Source of the DNA: Formivibrio sp.
Lineage (GTDB): Bacteria > Pseudomonadota > Gammaproteobacteria > Burkholderiales > Chitinibacteraceae
Assembly (NCBI GenBank): GCA_031291275.1
Contig: JARLJJ010000217.1
Span: 1 to 38,082, forward strand
Direction: 5' to 3'
DNA length: 38,082 bases
Shown: in pieces, positions 9,336-18,343 of the stretch
Layout of the letters: each line of letters begins with the position of its first letter
Numbering within the stretch: position 1 is the stretch's first letter
The notes under the pieces: generated by a model
Told to the model about the DNA's origin: nothing
The model's input: only the letters and a program-made list of their open reading frames with translations
Database searches by the model: none
Made by a program: the position numbers and the translations under genes

Positions 9336-10061
9336 GTGATTGACGTGCATTGCCACCTGTTGCCGGGCGTGGATGATGGGCCGGTAACTTTGTTAGACGC
9401 GGTGGAATTGGCCCGAGCGAGCGTGCTCAATGGGATTACCCACGCGATTACCACCCCCCATGCCTATCCCGGACGATGGGATAACGATTTGGCGAATCTG
9501 CAGCCGGTATTCGCTAATTTGCAAAAGGCTCTGGAGGCAGAAGCGATCCCTTTGAAAATAAAGCTGGGGTCAGAAGTGCACATTACCGAGTACCTGCCTC
9601 AACAAGTGACCAGTGGCAGCCTGCCTTTTTTGGGGCAATCAAAGGGTTATCGTGTCTTGCTGCTGGAAATGCCCGATGGGCATATCCCGGTCGGGATAGG
9701 GGAGGCGGTGCGTTATTTGATTAAGCAACGTATCCGCCCGCTGATTGCCCATCCAGAGCGCAATAAGGCAATTATGGCGGACCCCAGTCGCATCGATGAA
9801 TTGGTAAAAATGGGTTGCTGGCTGCAAGGAACGGCTGGCTCGCTGTTAGGACAGTTTGGACCACGGGTGCAAACTGCGATGCTCTATCTGATAGAGCAAA
9901 ACCGCCTGTATCTGGTGGCGAGTGATTGCCATAATTTGCATGGCCGTCCACCCAACCTGGCGCAAGCAGCAGAACTGCTTGCCAGGCAACATGGCGAGGC
10001 CTATGCCCGTATGCTGGTGCTGGATCGGCCTGCAGAACTTTACGATCTAGACGCCGTTTGA
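9336..10061 (+). CDS. PHP-domain protein-tyrosine phosphatase (CpsB/Wzb-type role)
   Basis: Metal-dependent phosphatase of 241 residues, expected to dephosphorylate the tyrosine tail of the upstream kinase and so control EPS chain assembly. PHP metal-binding motifs are visible: DVHCHLLPGVDDG (residues 3-15), TTPHAYP, a Glu in GSEVHITEYLP, AHPERN, and SDCHNLHGRPPN near the C-terminus. This is the CpsB family and is unrelated in sequence to Wzb. It starts with GTG three bases after the kinase stop, so the two are almost certainly co-transcribed. Confidence 0.92.
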   Translation: MIDVHCHLLPGVDDGPVTLLDAVELARASVLNGITHAITTPHAYPGRWDNDLANLQPVFANLQKALEAEAIPLKIKLGSEVHITEYLPQQVTSGSLPFLGQSKGYRVLLLEMPDGHIPVGIGEAVRYLIKQRIRPLIAHPERNKAIMADPSRIDELVKMGCWLQGTAGSLLGQFGPRVQTAMLYLIEQNRLYLVASDCHNLHGRPPNLAQAAELLARQHGEAYARMLVLDRPAELYDLDAV

Positions 10062-10502
10062 ACCGCGTTGGTATGACCTGTTTACGAAAACTGTTTGGCT
10101 GACGTAGCGCCTGGAAACTATCCCGATCTGGGCAATGCTGTCCAGCCACCGCCCATATCTGGGCCAATGTGACTCTCTTGGAAAATCCCGTATCGGGTAT
10201 GCCGCGCTATTGAGCAAAGCTCAAATTCCGGCACCAAGTGTAAAGCCATGCTCATTACGCTGGATGTTGTCACACCACTATCTGTAAAGCACCTGGAGAG
10301 CCCGACATTCTGTCAAGAGAAATGCAGGGTCCGACTGCTCGAATAGCATTCAATCTCAAGTCGGATGTTTTTTGAAAAACAGACATCTTTGATGGTGAGC
10401 TGGTCAGCAGGGACGCTCATGTCTGCATGCCGACGTGAATGCCACTTGCAATCGCATAGCCAATATCAAGCACCCAATCGCTGTATTCATTGAGAGTCAG
10501 TT
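10062..10502. other. 440-base gap inside the EPS locus
   Basis: No supportable gene on either strand. Every frame is broken within about 60-130 codons, and no frame looks like protein. The gap splits the export/kinase genes from the polymerase and sugar-transfer genes, so it may carry an internal promoter or the remains of a deleted gene. I saw no terminator-like hairpin with a T-run. Confidence 0.5.
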
Positions 10503-11795
10503 ATGAGTTTTCAATATCAAGTTTCAACCGGAAATGCTGAAGCTGGCTGGGAAATAGCTCCGTCTGAGAATGCCTGGTGGGTTTTTGGCGTGCTTATCGC
10601 AGCCACATGCTACCAATTTGTACTCTGTTTTTTGAATACGGCAGGCTATGGTATTTCTGCGGCGTTGGTGGGGATGAGTGAAGTCATTATTTTGGCTGCT
10701 TGCTTGCCCACATTGTTGCGCAATATTCCGATCAGGATGGCGTTGCTGATGTCCGCCATTCTGGTCAATTTTTTGCTGCTTACCCTGATTCGCGGGGAAA
10801 TCGATGCCAAAGGGCTGCGAGATATGCTGCTCGCAGCGGTTTTTTTCTGGTTCGGCTGGAATTTGCGTCGGGCGGAAATTATTGACCGTTTGCTCATCAT
10901 GCTCAGTCTGATCGTCATCATTTTTGGCGTGTTTGAATGGGCCTCTCTCGATCTGTATACCAAGTTCTTCAATACCTATCGTTATTACGTGAGCCAGGGG
11001 GGAATCCATGACGGCCACGCAATGATCCAAGGTCAGGCGCTGACCTTGAATGGATTCCGGCCGGAAGACATAGGACGAACAATCTTGCCGGGCCTGCTGG
11101 GAAGCCACCGGATTTCTTCGGTTTTTCTTGAACCGGTTTCCATGGGCAATTTTGCTACGTTGATCGTTGTTTGGGCCCTGTCCAAAAAAGAGGCGAGCTT
11201 TCGTACGATGGGCGTATTTTTTGTTGCCGCAGCCATCATGGTGACGATGGCTGATTCCCGCTTTGGTTTGATCATGATTGCCTGCTTGTGTGTTTACCGG
11301 CTGGTATTTCCGCGCGGCGGTGGGCCCTTTGTATTTTTGCTGCCGATACTGTTGGTGGTTTTCCTGACGTTCATGGGCATCTGGTCGCTGGGCTTGGGGC
11401 AGGGCGATAACATCATTGGACGGTTGGCCCGGACAGGCGTGGTGCTCAGCGAAATGGATGTCTCTACGTTGCTGGGTATACAGACCCCCTTGGAAAACTA
11501 TGGCGATATGGGCTACGCCTATGTGTTGAGTCGATTTGGTGCGGTTTTTGCCTTGGCGCTGTGGGGGGCGCTGTGGCTTCTTCCTTTTAAAACAGATAGC
11601 CAGGCTGCGCGTTTTCGTGCCATGGGCGGCCTCTATATGGTGATGATTTTATCGATTAGCGGAACATCGCTGTTTGCCCTTAAAACCGCAGGCTTGTTTT
11701 GGTTTGTCTTTGGCAGCCTTGCAGTCAGGGATTTGCAATGGCCAGACGAGACCGACCCGGTTTATCTGGCAAGTGACAATTCAAACAAGGAATGA
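10503..11795 (+). CDS. O-antigen/EPS polymerase-like membrane protein (Wzy-type)
   Basis: An integral membrane protein of 430 residues with roughly ten hydrophobic segments, the usual architecture of Wzy polymerases, which join repeat units at the periplasmic face. A larger loop in the middle (about 155-215) contains HRISSVFLEPVSMGNF, a pattern common in this family. Sequence conservation in Wzy proteins is low, so the call leans on topology and on position between the co-polymerase and the glycosyltransferases. An O-antigen ligase-type protein is the main alternative. The stop overlaps the next gene's cluster of ATGs. Confidence 0.78.
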   Translation: MSFQYQVSTGNAEAGWEIAPSENAWWVFGVLIAATCYQFVLCFLNTAGYGISAALVGMSEVIILAACLPTLLRNIPIRMALLMSAILVNFLLLTLIRGEIDAKGLRDMLLAAVFFWFGWNLRRAEIIDRLLIMLSLIVIIFGVFEWASLDLYTKFFNTYRYYVSQGGIHDGHAMIQGQALTLNGFRPEDIGRTILPGLLGSHRISSVFLEPVSMGNFATLIVVWALSKKEASFRTMGVFFVAAAIMVTMADSRFGLIMIACLCVYRLVFPRGGGPFVFLLPILLVVFLTFMGIWSLGLGQGDNIIGRLARTGVVLSEMDVSTLLGIQTPLENYGDMGYAYVLSRFGAVFALALWGALWLLPFKTDSQAARFRAMGGLYMVMILSISGTSLFALKTAGLFWFVFGSLAVRDLQWPDETDPVYLASDNSNKE

Positions 11796-11797
11796 TG

Positions 11798-12925
11798 ATG
11801 AAGCTAAAAGTCGCCCATGTGGTTCGCCAATACTATCCGTCAGTAGGCGGAATGGAAGATGTCGTGCGCAATATCGCGGACTACCAGCTTCACCATACCG
11901 GGCATCAGCCCCATATTTTTACCTTGAACCGGGTTTTTCGTAGCCCGAATGAAATATTGCCAGCACAAGATGTGTTCGAAGGCGTGCCCGTGACGCGCCT
12001 GCCGTTTACGGGTTCTGAGCGCTACCCGTTTTGCCCGCAAATATTAAAGGCGGTGAGCGATGCGGATGTCATCCATGTTCATGGTGTCGATTTCTTTTAC
12101 GACTATCTGGCGATCACGCACCCCTTGCATCACAAGCCTTTGATTGCATCCACCCACGGTGGTTTTTTCCATACCCAATTTGCACCGACCCTTAAACAGA
12201 TATTTTTCAATACGGTCACGCGCACATCTTCCTGCATGTACGAGAAGGTGATTGCAACCAGTGAGAACGATGGTGCGCTTTTCGGCAAGATTATGGGATC
12301 AGACAAATTAGTCGTGATCGAGAACGGCGTGAATGTGGAGAAATTCGCCGACCTGTCGGCAAAGACATCGGTTCCAACGCTGATTTATTTCGGGCGCTGG
12401 TCGAGTAACAAGGCTTTATCCGAGACACTGCAACTATTTGCCAAGTTGTACGCCCTTGATCCTGAATGGCGCCTGATCATCGCCGGACGAGAATATGACG
12501 AGACGGAACAAAGCCTTCGTGAAGTGGTGGAGCGCTTATCGCTCTCCGCCGTGGTGGAGGTGGTTCCCAACCCCTCGGATGCCGAGTTGGCGGCACTGAT
12601 CGGACGATCCAGCTACTTTGTTTGCCTGTCGCGCCATGAAGGATTCGGAATTGCGCCTATTGAAGCCATGAGCGCGGGGTTGTACCCGATACTGAATCGA
12701 ATCCCTCCCTTTGAAAAACTGGTAGCCCATACCGGTCTTGGATATCTGGTGAGCAACGATGATGAGCGCGATGCCCGCGCTATCCTGGATTTGCACCATG
12801 CCGAGGCATTCTCCCAGCAAAGGAGGGACTTGCAAGAATCCGTAGCAAGTTACACCTGGAAATCGGTCGCTGCACAGTATGTGAAATGCTACGAGGATAT
12901 CTATCAGCGAGGACAACAGAAATGA
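11798..12925 (+). CDS. Glycosyltransferase family 4 (group 1)
   Basis: Cytoplasmic or membrane-associated retaining GT-B glycosyltransferase that would add a sugar to the lipid-linked repeat unit. It has 375 residues. The N-terminal domain has VVRQYYPSVGGMEDVV, with the glycine-rich loop of GT4 enzymes. The C-terminal domain has the EX7E-type motif SRHEGFGIAPIEAMSAG (about residues 277-293). Three ATGs stand in a row (11792, 11795, 11798). AAGGA at 11787-11791 is correctly spaced only for the last, so I use it. Donor and acceptor sugars cannot be read from the sequence. Confidence 0.9.
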   Translation: MKLKVAHVVRQYYPSVGGMEDVVRNIADYQLHHTGHQPHIFTLNRVFRSPNEILPAQDVFEGVPVTRLPFTGSERYPFCPQILKAVSDADVIHVHGVDFFYDYLAITHPLHHKPLIASTHGGFFHTQFAPTLKQIFFNTVTRTSSCMYEKVIATSENDGALFGKIMGSDKLVVIENGVNVEKFADLSAKTSVPTLIYFGRWSSNKALSETLQLFAKLYALDPEWRLIIAGREYDETEQSLREVVERLSLSAVVEVVPNPSDAELAALIGRSSYFVCLSRHEGFGIAPIEAMSAGLYPILNRIPPFEKLVAHTGLGYLVSNDDERDARAILDLHHAEAFSQQRRDLQESVASYTWKSVAAQYVKCYEDIYQRGQQK

Positions 12926-13935
12926 AGATCACAGGAAATCTTTGCATCTGCCTGGTATCTCTGATGCTGGTTGCTGCACCCGCATGGGCGGATTGCAGTA
13001 ACAAGGCCCCGTTGGTGGGCGTAAACCTGGCCGGAGCAGAATTTGCCAGCAACAAATTGCCAGGCACGGTAAACGTGGATTACGTGTATCCCGATCCCGT
13101 TGATATGCGGCTATTCCATAGCCAGGGCATGAATACCTTCCGCTTGCCAGTGCTTTGGGAGCGGCTACAGCCCAGGCTCTTTGCCGAATTGAACCAAGCA
13201 GAGTTGCAGCAGATAAAGAAAGTCATCTCCACCGCTCGCGAACTCGATGCTTGTGTGGTGCTGGATATTCATAACTACGCCAAGTACCGCGATCAAGTGA
13301 TTGGCAGTGCCGCCGTGCCAGAAGCGGCTTTCCTGGATTTATGGACACGGCTGGCAACCCAGTTTTCTGGCGAAAATGGGCTCGCTTTTGACCTGATGAA
13401 CGAGCCTGCGGCGATGAAAATCGCTGATTGGACCAAGCTGGCTCAGCGCGCCGTGGTGGAAATCCGCAAAACAGGCAGCAAAAATTTGGTGTTGGTCTCC
13501 GGCGGGCGCTGGAGTGGTGCCCATGAATGGAGCAAGCCGTTCGATGGCCTATCCAATGCAGAAGCACTTGCCAATTTCCATGATCCAGCAAGGAATTACG
13601 CTATTGAAGTTCATCAATATGCCGACACTGATTTTTCTGGCACCAAAACAGAATGTGTTAACCCGCAGCGGCTAGAAACAATCATGGCAGAAATCTCAAG
13701 CTGGTCAGTTAAGTATAAACAGCCTTTATTCTTGGGTGAATTTGGAACATCAAATAGCCAGGCCTGCTTGGTTGCTCTTGGTGCAATCATTGCACCAATG
13801 AAAAGCAAAACCGTGTGGCGTGGGTGGACGTATTGGGCTTCAGGTCGTTGGTGGGGGAATTACCCGCTTAGTATTCAGCCGGGTGTTAATGGTGAAATGA
13901 TGCCGCAAATGAAAGTATTGTCTACGATTCTTTGA
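12922..13935 (+). CDS. Secreted glycoside hydrolase family 5 (cellulase-like)
   Basis: A periplasmic or secreted endoglycanase of 337 residues. The signal peptide runs to AWA-D near residue 22. The GH5 catalytic pair is visible: the acid/base Glu161 in LMNEPAA and the nucleophile Glu273 in FLGEFGTS. A substrate-binding His and Tyr lie in VHQYADTDFSG, and an aromatic wall in WRGWTYWASGRWWG. The ATG overlaps the GT4 stop (ATGA), so it belongs to the operon. In EPS loci such hydrolases often trim or release the polymer during export (compare BcsZ with cellulose). That role is inferred; it implies beta-linked glucan- or mannan-like stretches in the polymer. Confidence 0.88.
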   Translation: MKITGNLCICLVSLMLVAAPAWADCSNKAPLVGVNLAGAEFASNKLPGTVNVDYVYPDPVDMRLFHSQGMNTFRLPVLWERLQPRLFAELNQAELQQIKKVISTARELDACVVLDIHNYAKYRDQVIGSAAVPEAAFLDLWTRLATQFSGENGLAFDLMNEPAAMKIADWTKLAQRAVVEIRKTGSKNLVLVSGGRWSGAHEWSKPFDGLSNAEALANFHDPARNYAIEVHQYADTDFSGTKTECVNPQRLETIMAEISSWSVKYKQPLFLGEFGTSNSQACLVALGAIIAPMKSKTVWRGWTYWASGRWWGNYPLSIQPGVNGEMMPQMKVLSTIL

Positions 13936-13961
13936 TAACAAAATGGAATGAATATCTAAAT

Positions 13962-15008
13962 ATGGCAGAAGGGAAAAAATATTACGGCTTTGTCGATAAC
14001 ATGCGCGCCATGGGTATGTTGTTGATTGCTGCTATTCATGCCCCGGGATGGGGGGAATACATTACCTCGTTGTTAAGTGGTATTGGTGTTCCTCTGTTTT
14101 TCTTTGTTTCCGGGATGCTTATTCCCATGTCAAAAAAATTGGCGCCATTTTCTGATAATTTGAAAGAATACAGCCGGAAATTGTTGCTTCCATATTTGCT
14201 GTTCTTTCTGTTCTCTTGGCTGTACTGGATTGTCACATTCAGATTGGGCAACTCGGCGAATGTCTATATCCACTATAAATGGTGGTATCCATTAGAAGGG
14301 TTGTTGTTTGGTTCTGGTGAGCTGTTGTACGTAAATCCGGCTTTGTGGTTCTTCCCGGCTTTGTGGATGACAACGCTGTTGTATTTTATTTTTAGCCGCT
14401 ATTTTAAAGGTCTGGCTGTGTGGTTGCTTGCTATTGTGGTGAGCGTTGCCTTTGTTGCATTACGAACTTCGGATTTCCCGCGGTTGCCATGGGGATTGGA
14501 CAACGCACTGGCCTCCGTTATATTTTTCTCTGCGGGTAATTATTTCGCAGGCCAGTGGATGAAGTGGTTTTCAGAAATAGCAAAATTACCGGCTGCTTTG
14601 TTGGCCACATTATGTTTTGTATTGTATATGTTGCTGTATACCGTTAACGGCAGCATCGATGTCAATAGCCTTAATTTTGGAAATGGAGTGGTGACGTATT
14701 TTACAATGACATTATTTGGCATAGGGGCAATCTTGTTTGTCAGCAAGCTTTGGGAACCGCCTGAGCCATTCAAGTGGATATCCAGAAATTCAATTTTCAT
14801 TTTTCCAACGCACATGGTTTTTTATCGAATATTTACCGGTGTATTCATGGAAGTGTTCCATTTCCCCGCCACGTTTAAAGAGGATTCTTTTTTGTGGGGA
14901 ATAGTCTACGTGCTGCTTGCCTTCATGCTGGCTTGGCCTGCTTCGATGGTGTTGAAAAAATACTTCCACTTTTTCTTTAGTTCCGGCCGCCCATTTGTAC
15001 CGAGTTAA
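13962..15008 (+). CDS. Acyltransferase family 3 membrane protein
   Basis: A polytopic membrane acyltransferase (OafA/WecH-like, PF01757 type) of 348 residues with about ten hydrophobic segments. The N-terminal FVDNMRAMGMLLIAAIHA resembles the family's R-x10-H region, with His at the end of the first helix. The likely role is O-acetylation (or other acylation) of the EPS repeat unit. The frame is open from TTG 13932, overlapping the GH5 stop, but ATG 13962 gives a more natural N-terminus; neither has a strong ribosome binding site. This gene begins the visibly AT-richer part of the locus. Confidence 0.85.
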   Translation: MAEGKKYYGFVDNMRAMGMLLIAAIHAPGWGEYITSLLSGIGVPLFFFVSGMLIPMSKKLAPFSDNLKEYSRKLLLPYLLFFLFSWLYWIVTFRLGNSANVYIHYKWWYPLEGLLFGSGELLYVNPALWFFPALWMTTLLYFIFSRYFKGLAVWLLAIVVSVAFVALRTSDFPRLPWGLDNALASVIFFSAGNYFAGQWMKWFSEIAKLPAALLATLCFVLYMLLYTVNGSIDVNSLNFGNGVVTYFTMTLFGIGAILFVSKLWEPPEPFKWISRNSIFIFPTHMVFYRIFTGVFMEVFHFPATFKEDSFLWGIVYVLLAFMLAWPASMVLKKYFHFFFSSGRPFVPS

Positions 15009-15052
15009 ATGTTTTTGTGGTGAATTTTCGGTGTTTAATAAAAGGGGACAAA

Positions 15053-15910
15053 ATGAAATTTTCACTCATACTTGCAACATTGGGTCGCACTGACGAGGTG
15101 AATAAGTTCATTCAATCCTTGATGTGCCAATCGTATAACGATGTAGAACTTATCGTCGTCGATCAAAATACCGATGACCGACTAATCCCGATTCTGGCGC
15201 CTTGTTACGAATTGTTTTCGGTAAAGCACCTTAAAACATCGCCAGGTTTATCTTATGCCCGCAATGTCGGGTTGAAACATGTCTCGGGAGATATTGTGGC
15301 ATTCCCTGATGATGATTGTTGGTATGCAAAAGACGTGCTGGAAAAGGTTAAAGACAAGTTTTTAAAATGTCGCAATATTGATGTTCTGACTGGTAGATCA
15401 ATTGATGGTGATGGCGACGAAAGCGGAAGCAATTTCGCGAGAGAATCTGGCTATGTTGATCGATTTGATGTCTGGACTAAAGCCATTTCATATACCATTT
15501 TTCTCCGTGCAATAGTATGTAAGGCGGTGGGCGGATTTGATGAAACGCTGGGTGTTGGTGCCAAAACGAGATTTGGTTCGGGAGAGGAAACCGATTATCT
15601 GATTAGAGCATTGGACAAGAAGTGCCAAATTTATTACTTGCATGATCTGACGGTATTTCATCCCAATAAGATACTTGAGTTTAATGAGGCGACGTTTAAG
15701 CGAGCTAGATTGTATGCAGCAGGAAAGGGACGGGTGTTGTCAAAACACGGGTACCCATTATTTTACAAGATGAAAATATTGGGTAGGCCATGTATTGGAT
15801 CAATTATTTCCTTGTTGCAAGGAAATATCCCGCAGGCCAAATATCGATTAAATAATGCACTTGGACGGGCTGAAGGGTTGATGGCCAAAGTTGATGCTGC
15901 AGAGATATAA
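15053..15910 (+). CDS. Glycosyltransferase family 2
   Basis: An inverting GT-A glycosyltransferase of 285 residues. The N-terminus FSLILATLGR is a standard GT2 start. Then comes VELIVVDQNTDD, and near residue 86 the metal/nucleotide-sugar-binding PDDDCWY. GSGEETDYLIRAL in the C-terminal half supplies the usual catalytic acidic residues. ATG 15053 is preceded by AAAAGGGGAC, a good ribosome binding site; the longer frame from 15017 is not. It lies in the AT-rich block. The sugar specificity is not readable. Confidence 0.91.
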   Translation: MKFSLILATLGRTDEVNKFIQSLMCQSYNDVELIVVDQNTDDRLIPILAPCYELFSVKHLKTSPGLSYARNVGLKHVSGDIVAFPDDDCWYAKDVLEKVKDKFLKCRNIDVLTGRSIDGDGDESGSNFARESGYVDRFDVWTKAISYTIFLRAIVCKAVGGFDETLGVGAKTRFGSGEETDYLIRALDKKCQIYYLHDLTVFHPNKILEFNEATFKRARLYAAGKGRVLSKHGYPLFYKMKILGRPCIGSIISLLQGNIPQAKYRLNNALGRAEGLMAKVDAAEI

Positions 15911-15977
15911 ATGTGGGAAAAAGATGCAATTTTTTATTTAGCGCGAATTTTATGATACTTCAGTGGGTATATATTTG

Positions 15978-17426
15978 ATGTCTGGCGATCGAGGATTATT
16001 TGGCTCAAGCGCAATGTGGTCGGTACTGGATAATTTCGCCCAGCAGTTCTTGTCATTTATCATATTTATGATATTGGCAAGAATTCTTACCCCGGAAAAG
16101 TTCGGTCTGCTCGCGATTGCTAATTTGATTGTCACTGTAGTGCGCCAAACTGCGTTTGAAGCCATTGCAATGCCAGTTAGCAGGGATCCTGAGCCTAATG
16201 ATAATCTTTATTCTTGGGCATTTTCCCTCTGTACCATTCTTGCGCTGCTACTTGCGGTAGGCATGATTTTATTGGCAGGGCCATTGTCTATATTTTATAA
16301 AAGCCCTGAATTGAGAAGTGTGCTTATTTGGATGAGTCCTGTCGTTGTATTTTTTGGCTTGGCTCGCGCATATGAGGCGCGCTTGATTCGCCAGATGCAA
16401 TTTAAACCGCTTGCGATCCGGTCGATAATTTCAGTGACAATTGGCGGTGTGGTTGGAATTGTATTGGCACTTAAAGGCGTGGGTGTTATGGCGTTGGTGA
16501 TTCAGCAGGTTGTCATTGCTGGTTTGGCTTTTGTCATGCTCGTTGTGCAATCGTCATGGCGCCCTCGATGGTGCCTGGATCGTTCCTTATGGAAAAAATA
16601 TCAATCCGATATTGCGCAAGTGGGACAAAGCGGGGCACTGGGTTTTTTTACAAGTCAGGCAGATACATTGCTTGTCAGTATTTTTTTGGGTAGCCACGCA
16701 ACAGGGCTTTACAATTTTGCCAAAAGATTGACATCGGCTATTTACCTTATCATTGCCAGTTCCATGCTGAAAGTGGCAGTCCCCGCTTTTTCCGATGCGT
16801 TTGGCAATGTACATAAATTGCAATCTGCCTATGTCCGGGTTATTGGCTTGAGCCTTTTTGTCTTGCTGCCATCTTTGCTTGGAATGGGCGTCATGGCAGA
16901 ACCCTTGATTTCGGTATTCTTTGGGGCAGTGTGGATGCCTGCAGCCAAGGTGGTTTTATTACTGGCGATGTTGAATATATTGCTAACGGTTAATCAGCTT
17001 AATGATTATTTATTGTTTGCTGTCGGGGAAAATGTGGTTCCTGTCAAACGCGGATTTTATCAATTCGCACTTGCCATTTTGCTTGGCTGGTTTGGCTCCA
17101 GGTTTGGTCTTGTCTGGATGACTTCGGCTTTTGTTGTTGCGGCACTTATTGTCTTGCCTTGGGCACAGCATCATGTGTGTTTGTATATCGGAAAAGGATT
17201 TTGGGGACTCTGCAAAATTTTTAGAGGGCCGATGCTTGGTTCGTTGGTAATGGTGGGGATATTGTTGCCATTTGCTCCATTAGTGAGTGGATCGATGTCG
17301 CTTGTCCTTGGCATGATTTTTATTGCTGCGTGCACATATATGCTGGTGCATTATCTGCTGCTTAAATATTCGGTCGATTCATACGATGCAATGAAAGATT
17401 TAGGGCAGTTCAGGCGGGCAGGGTGA
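15978..17426 (+). CDS. Lipopolysaccharide/EPS flippase (Wzx-like)
   Basis: A membrane transporter of 482 residues with 12-14 hydrophobic segments, of the MOP/polysaccharide synthase superfamily. The N-terminus GSSAMWSVLDNFAQQFLSF followed by ARILTPEKFGLLAIAN is characteristic of the WzxC-like branch. It would flip the undecaprenyl-linked repeat unit to the periplasm for the polymerase. The start is uncertain: GTG 15963 and ATG 15978 are both possible and neither has a clear ribosome binding site. Confidence 0.92.
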   Translation: MSGDRGLFGSSAMWSVLDNFAQQFLSFIIFMILARILTPEKFGLLAIANLIVTVVRQTAFEAIAMPVSRDPEPNDNLYSWAFSLCTILALLLAVGMILLAGPLSIFYKSPELRSVLIWMSPVVVFFGLARAYEARLIRQMQFKPLAIRSIISVTIGGVVGIVLALKGVGVMALVIQQVVIAGLAFVMLVVQSSWRPRWCLDRSLWKKYQSDIAQVGQSGALGFFTSQADTLLVSIFLGSHATGLYNFAKRLTSAIYLIIASSMLKVAVPAFSDAFGNVHKLQSAYVRVIGLSLFVLLPSLLGMGVMAEPLISVFFGAVWMPAAKVVLLLAMLNILLTVNQLNDYLLFAVGENVVPVKRGFYQFALAILLGWFGSRFGLVWMTSAFVVAALIVLPWAQHHVCLYIGKGFWGLCKIFRGPMLGSLVMVGILLPFAPLVSGSMSLVLGMIFIAACTYMLVHYLLLKYSVDSYDAMKDLGQFRRAG

Positions 17427-17462
17427 TTTAATCATGCGCAATAATCTGTTGAGATTTTTAAA

Positions 17463-18176
17463 ATGAATAAGTACAAGATTGCCGGATTAAATGTTTGCGC
17501 TGCCAACTCTGCCGAATTGGCAGATGTGCTGCTCGTAAATATCGAAAACAAAACTAAAACGGCATTGTTTTTTGCCAATACCAATTTCATTGTTAAATGC
17601 CAGCCGATTGTTCATTTATTAGAAAATGAACATATTGTTATCGTGAACGATGGCGTAGGAATGGATTTGGCTAATCTTCTGGTGAATCGTTGCCGGTTTC
17701 CTGATAATTTGAATGGCACTGATTTTGTCCCTTTTATTTGCAGAAAAAGTAAACGACCCCTTCGGATATTTTTGGTTGGCGCCAAGCCCGGGATTGCCAA
17801 TAAAGCGGCGAAAGTGCTGATCGAGCAATATGGACAGCAGATTGTCGGTGTGTGTGATGGTTATGGTCAATTTAAAAGCAGGCCGCAGCTTGTCGAAGAG
17901 ATCAATTCGGCGGATGCAGATGTTGTTCTGGTGGCTTTTGGCAATCCCATGCAAGAGCAGTGGATTATCGATAATACACAGAAAATAAATGCACCATTGA
18001 TGCTCGGAATAGGTGCGTTATTTGATTTCCTGGCCGGCGATAAGCAACGTGCGCCTGTTTGGGTCAGAAGAATCAGGATGGAATGGTTTTTCCGTATGTG
18101 TCTTGAGCCGCGCAGACTGTTAAAGCGCTATACCTACGATCTTTTAATATTCTTTTATTATTGTATTGCTCGATAA
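17463..18176 (+). CDS. WecG/TagA/CpsF-family glycosyltransferase (GT26)
   Basis: A 237-residue glycosyltransferase that typically adds the second sugar (such as ManNAcA, ManNAc or glucose/glucuronate) onto the lipid-linked primer. The hallmark patterns are visible: FFANTNFIVKC near the N-terminus, NDGVGM(D), the family glycine-rich stretch IFLVGAKPG, VAFGNPMQEQWI, and GIGALFDFLAGDKQRAPVW, ending in a basic and aromatic C-terminus that likely contacts the membrane. It is the last gene of the AT-rich block. The ribosome binding site is weak. Confidence 0.93.
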   Translation: MNKYKIAGLNVCAANSAELADVLLVNIENKTKTALFFANTNFIVKCQPIVHLLENEHIVIVNDGVGMDLANLLVNRCRFPDNLNGTDFVPFICRKSKRPLRIFLVGAKPGIANKAAKVLIEQYGQQIVGVCDGYGQFKSRPQLVEEINSADADVVLVAFGNPMQEQWIIDNTQKINAPLMLGIGALFDFLAGDKQRAPVWVRRIRMEWFFRMCLEPRRLLKRYTYDLLIFFYYCIAR

Positions 18177-18300
18177 TTTTTCATGTGATTTTTATAAGTA
18201 AATAAATCACTTTGAGGCTGTTTGTGCAGATGCTTAAGTCGGTACGAATCTTGCTGGGTCTGATGTGTGTAGAAGCTGTAAATGGCCGATAAGTATGCCA

Positions 18301-18328
18301 TTGGACCGATTGTAAATTTTACTAATAA
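18301..18328 (+). promoter_or_regulatory. Possible sigma-70 promoter ahead of the priming transferase
   Basis: TTGGAC (18301-18306), a 16-base spacer and TAATAA (18323-18328), in the 167-base gap before the priming transferase gene. The predicted transcript start would fall very close to the start codon, which weakens the call. Confidence 0.25.
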
Positions 18329-18343
18329 CGCGAGATACCTATC

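Noticed and set aside
18185..18210. Terminator after the WecG/TagA-type gene
   Set aside because: GTGATTT/AAATCAC can pair, but the stem is AT-rich with a 12-base loop and is followed by only TTT, so it is too weak to call.
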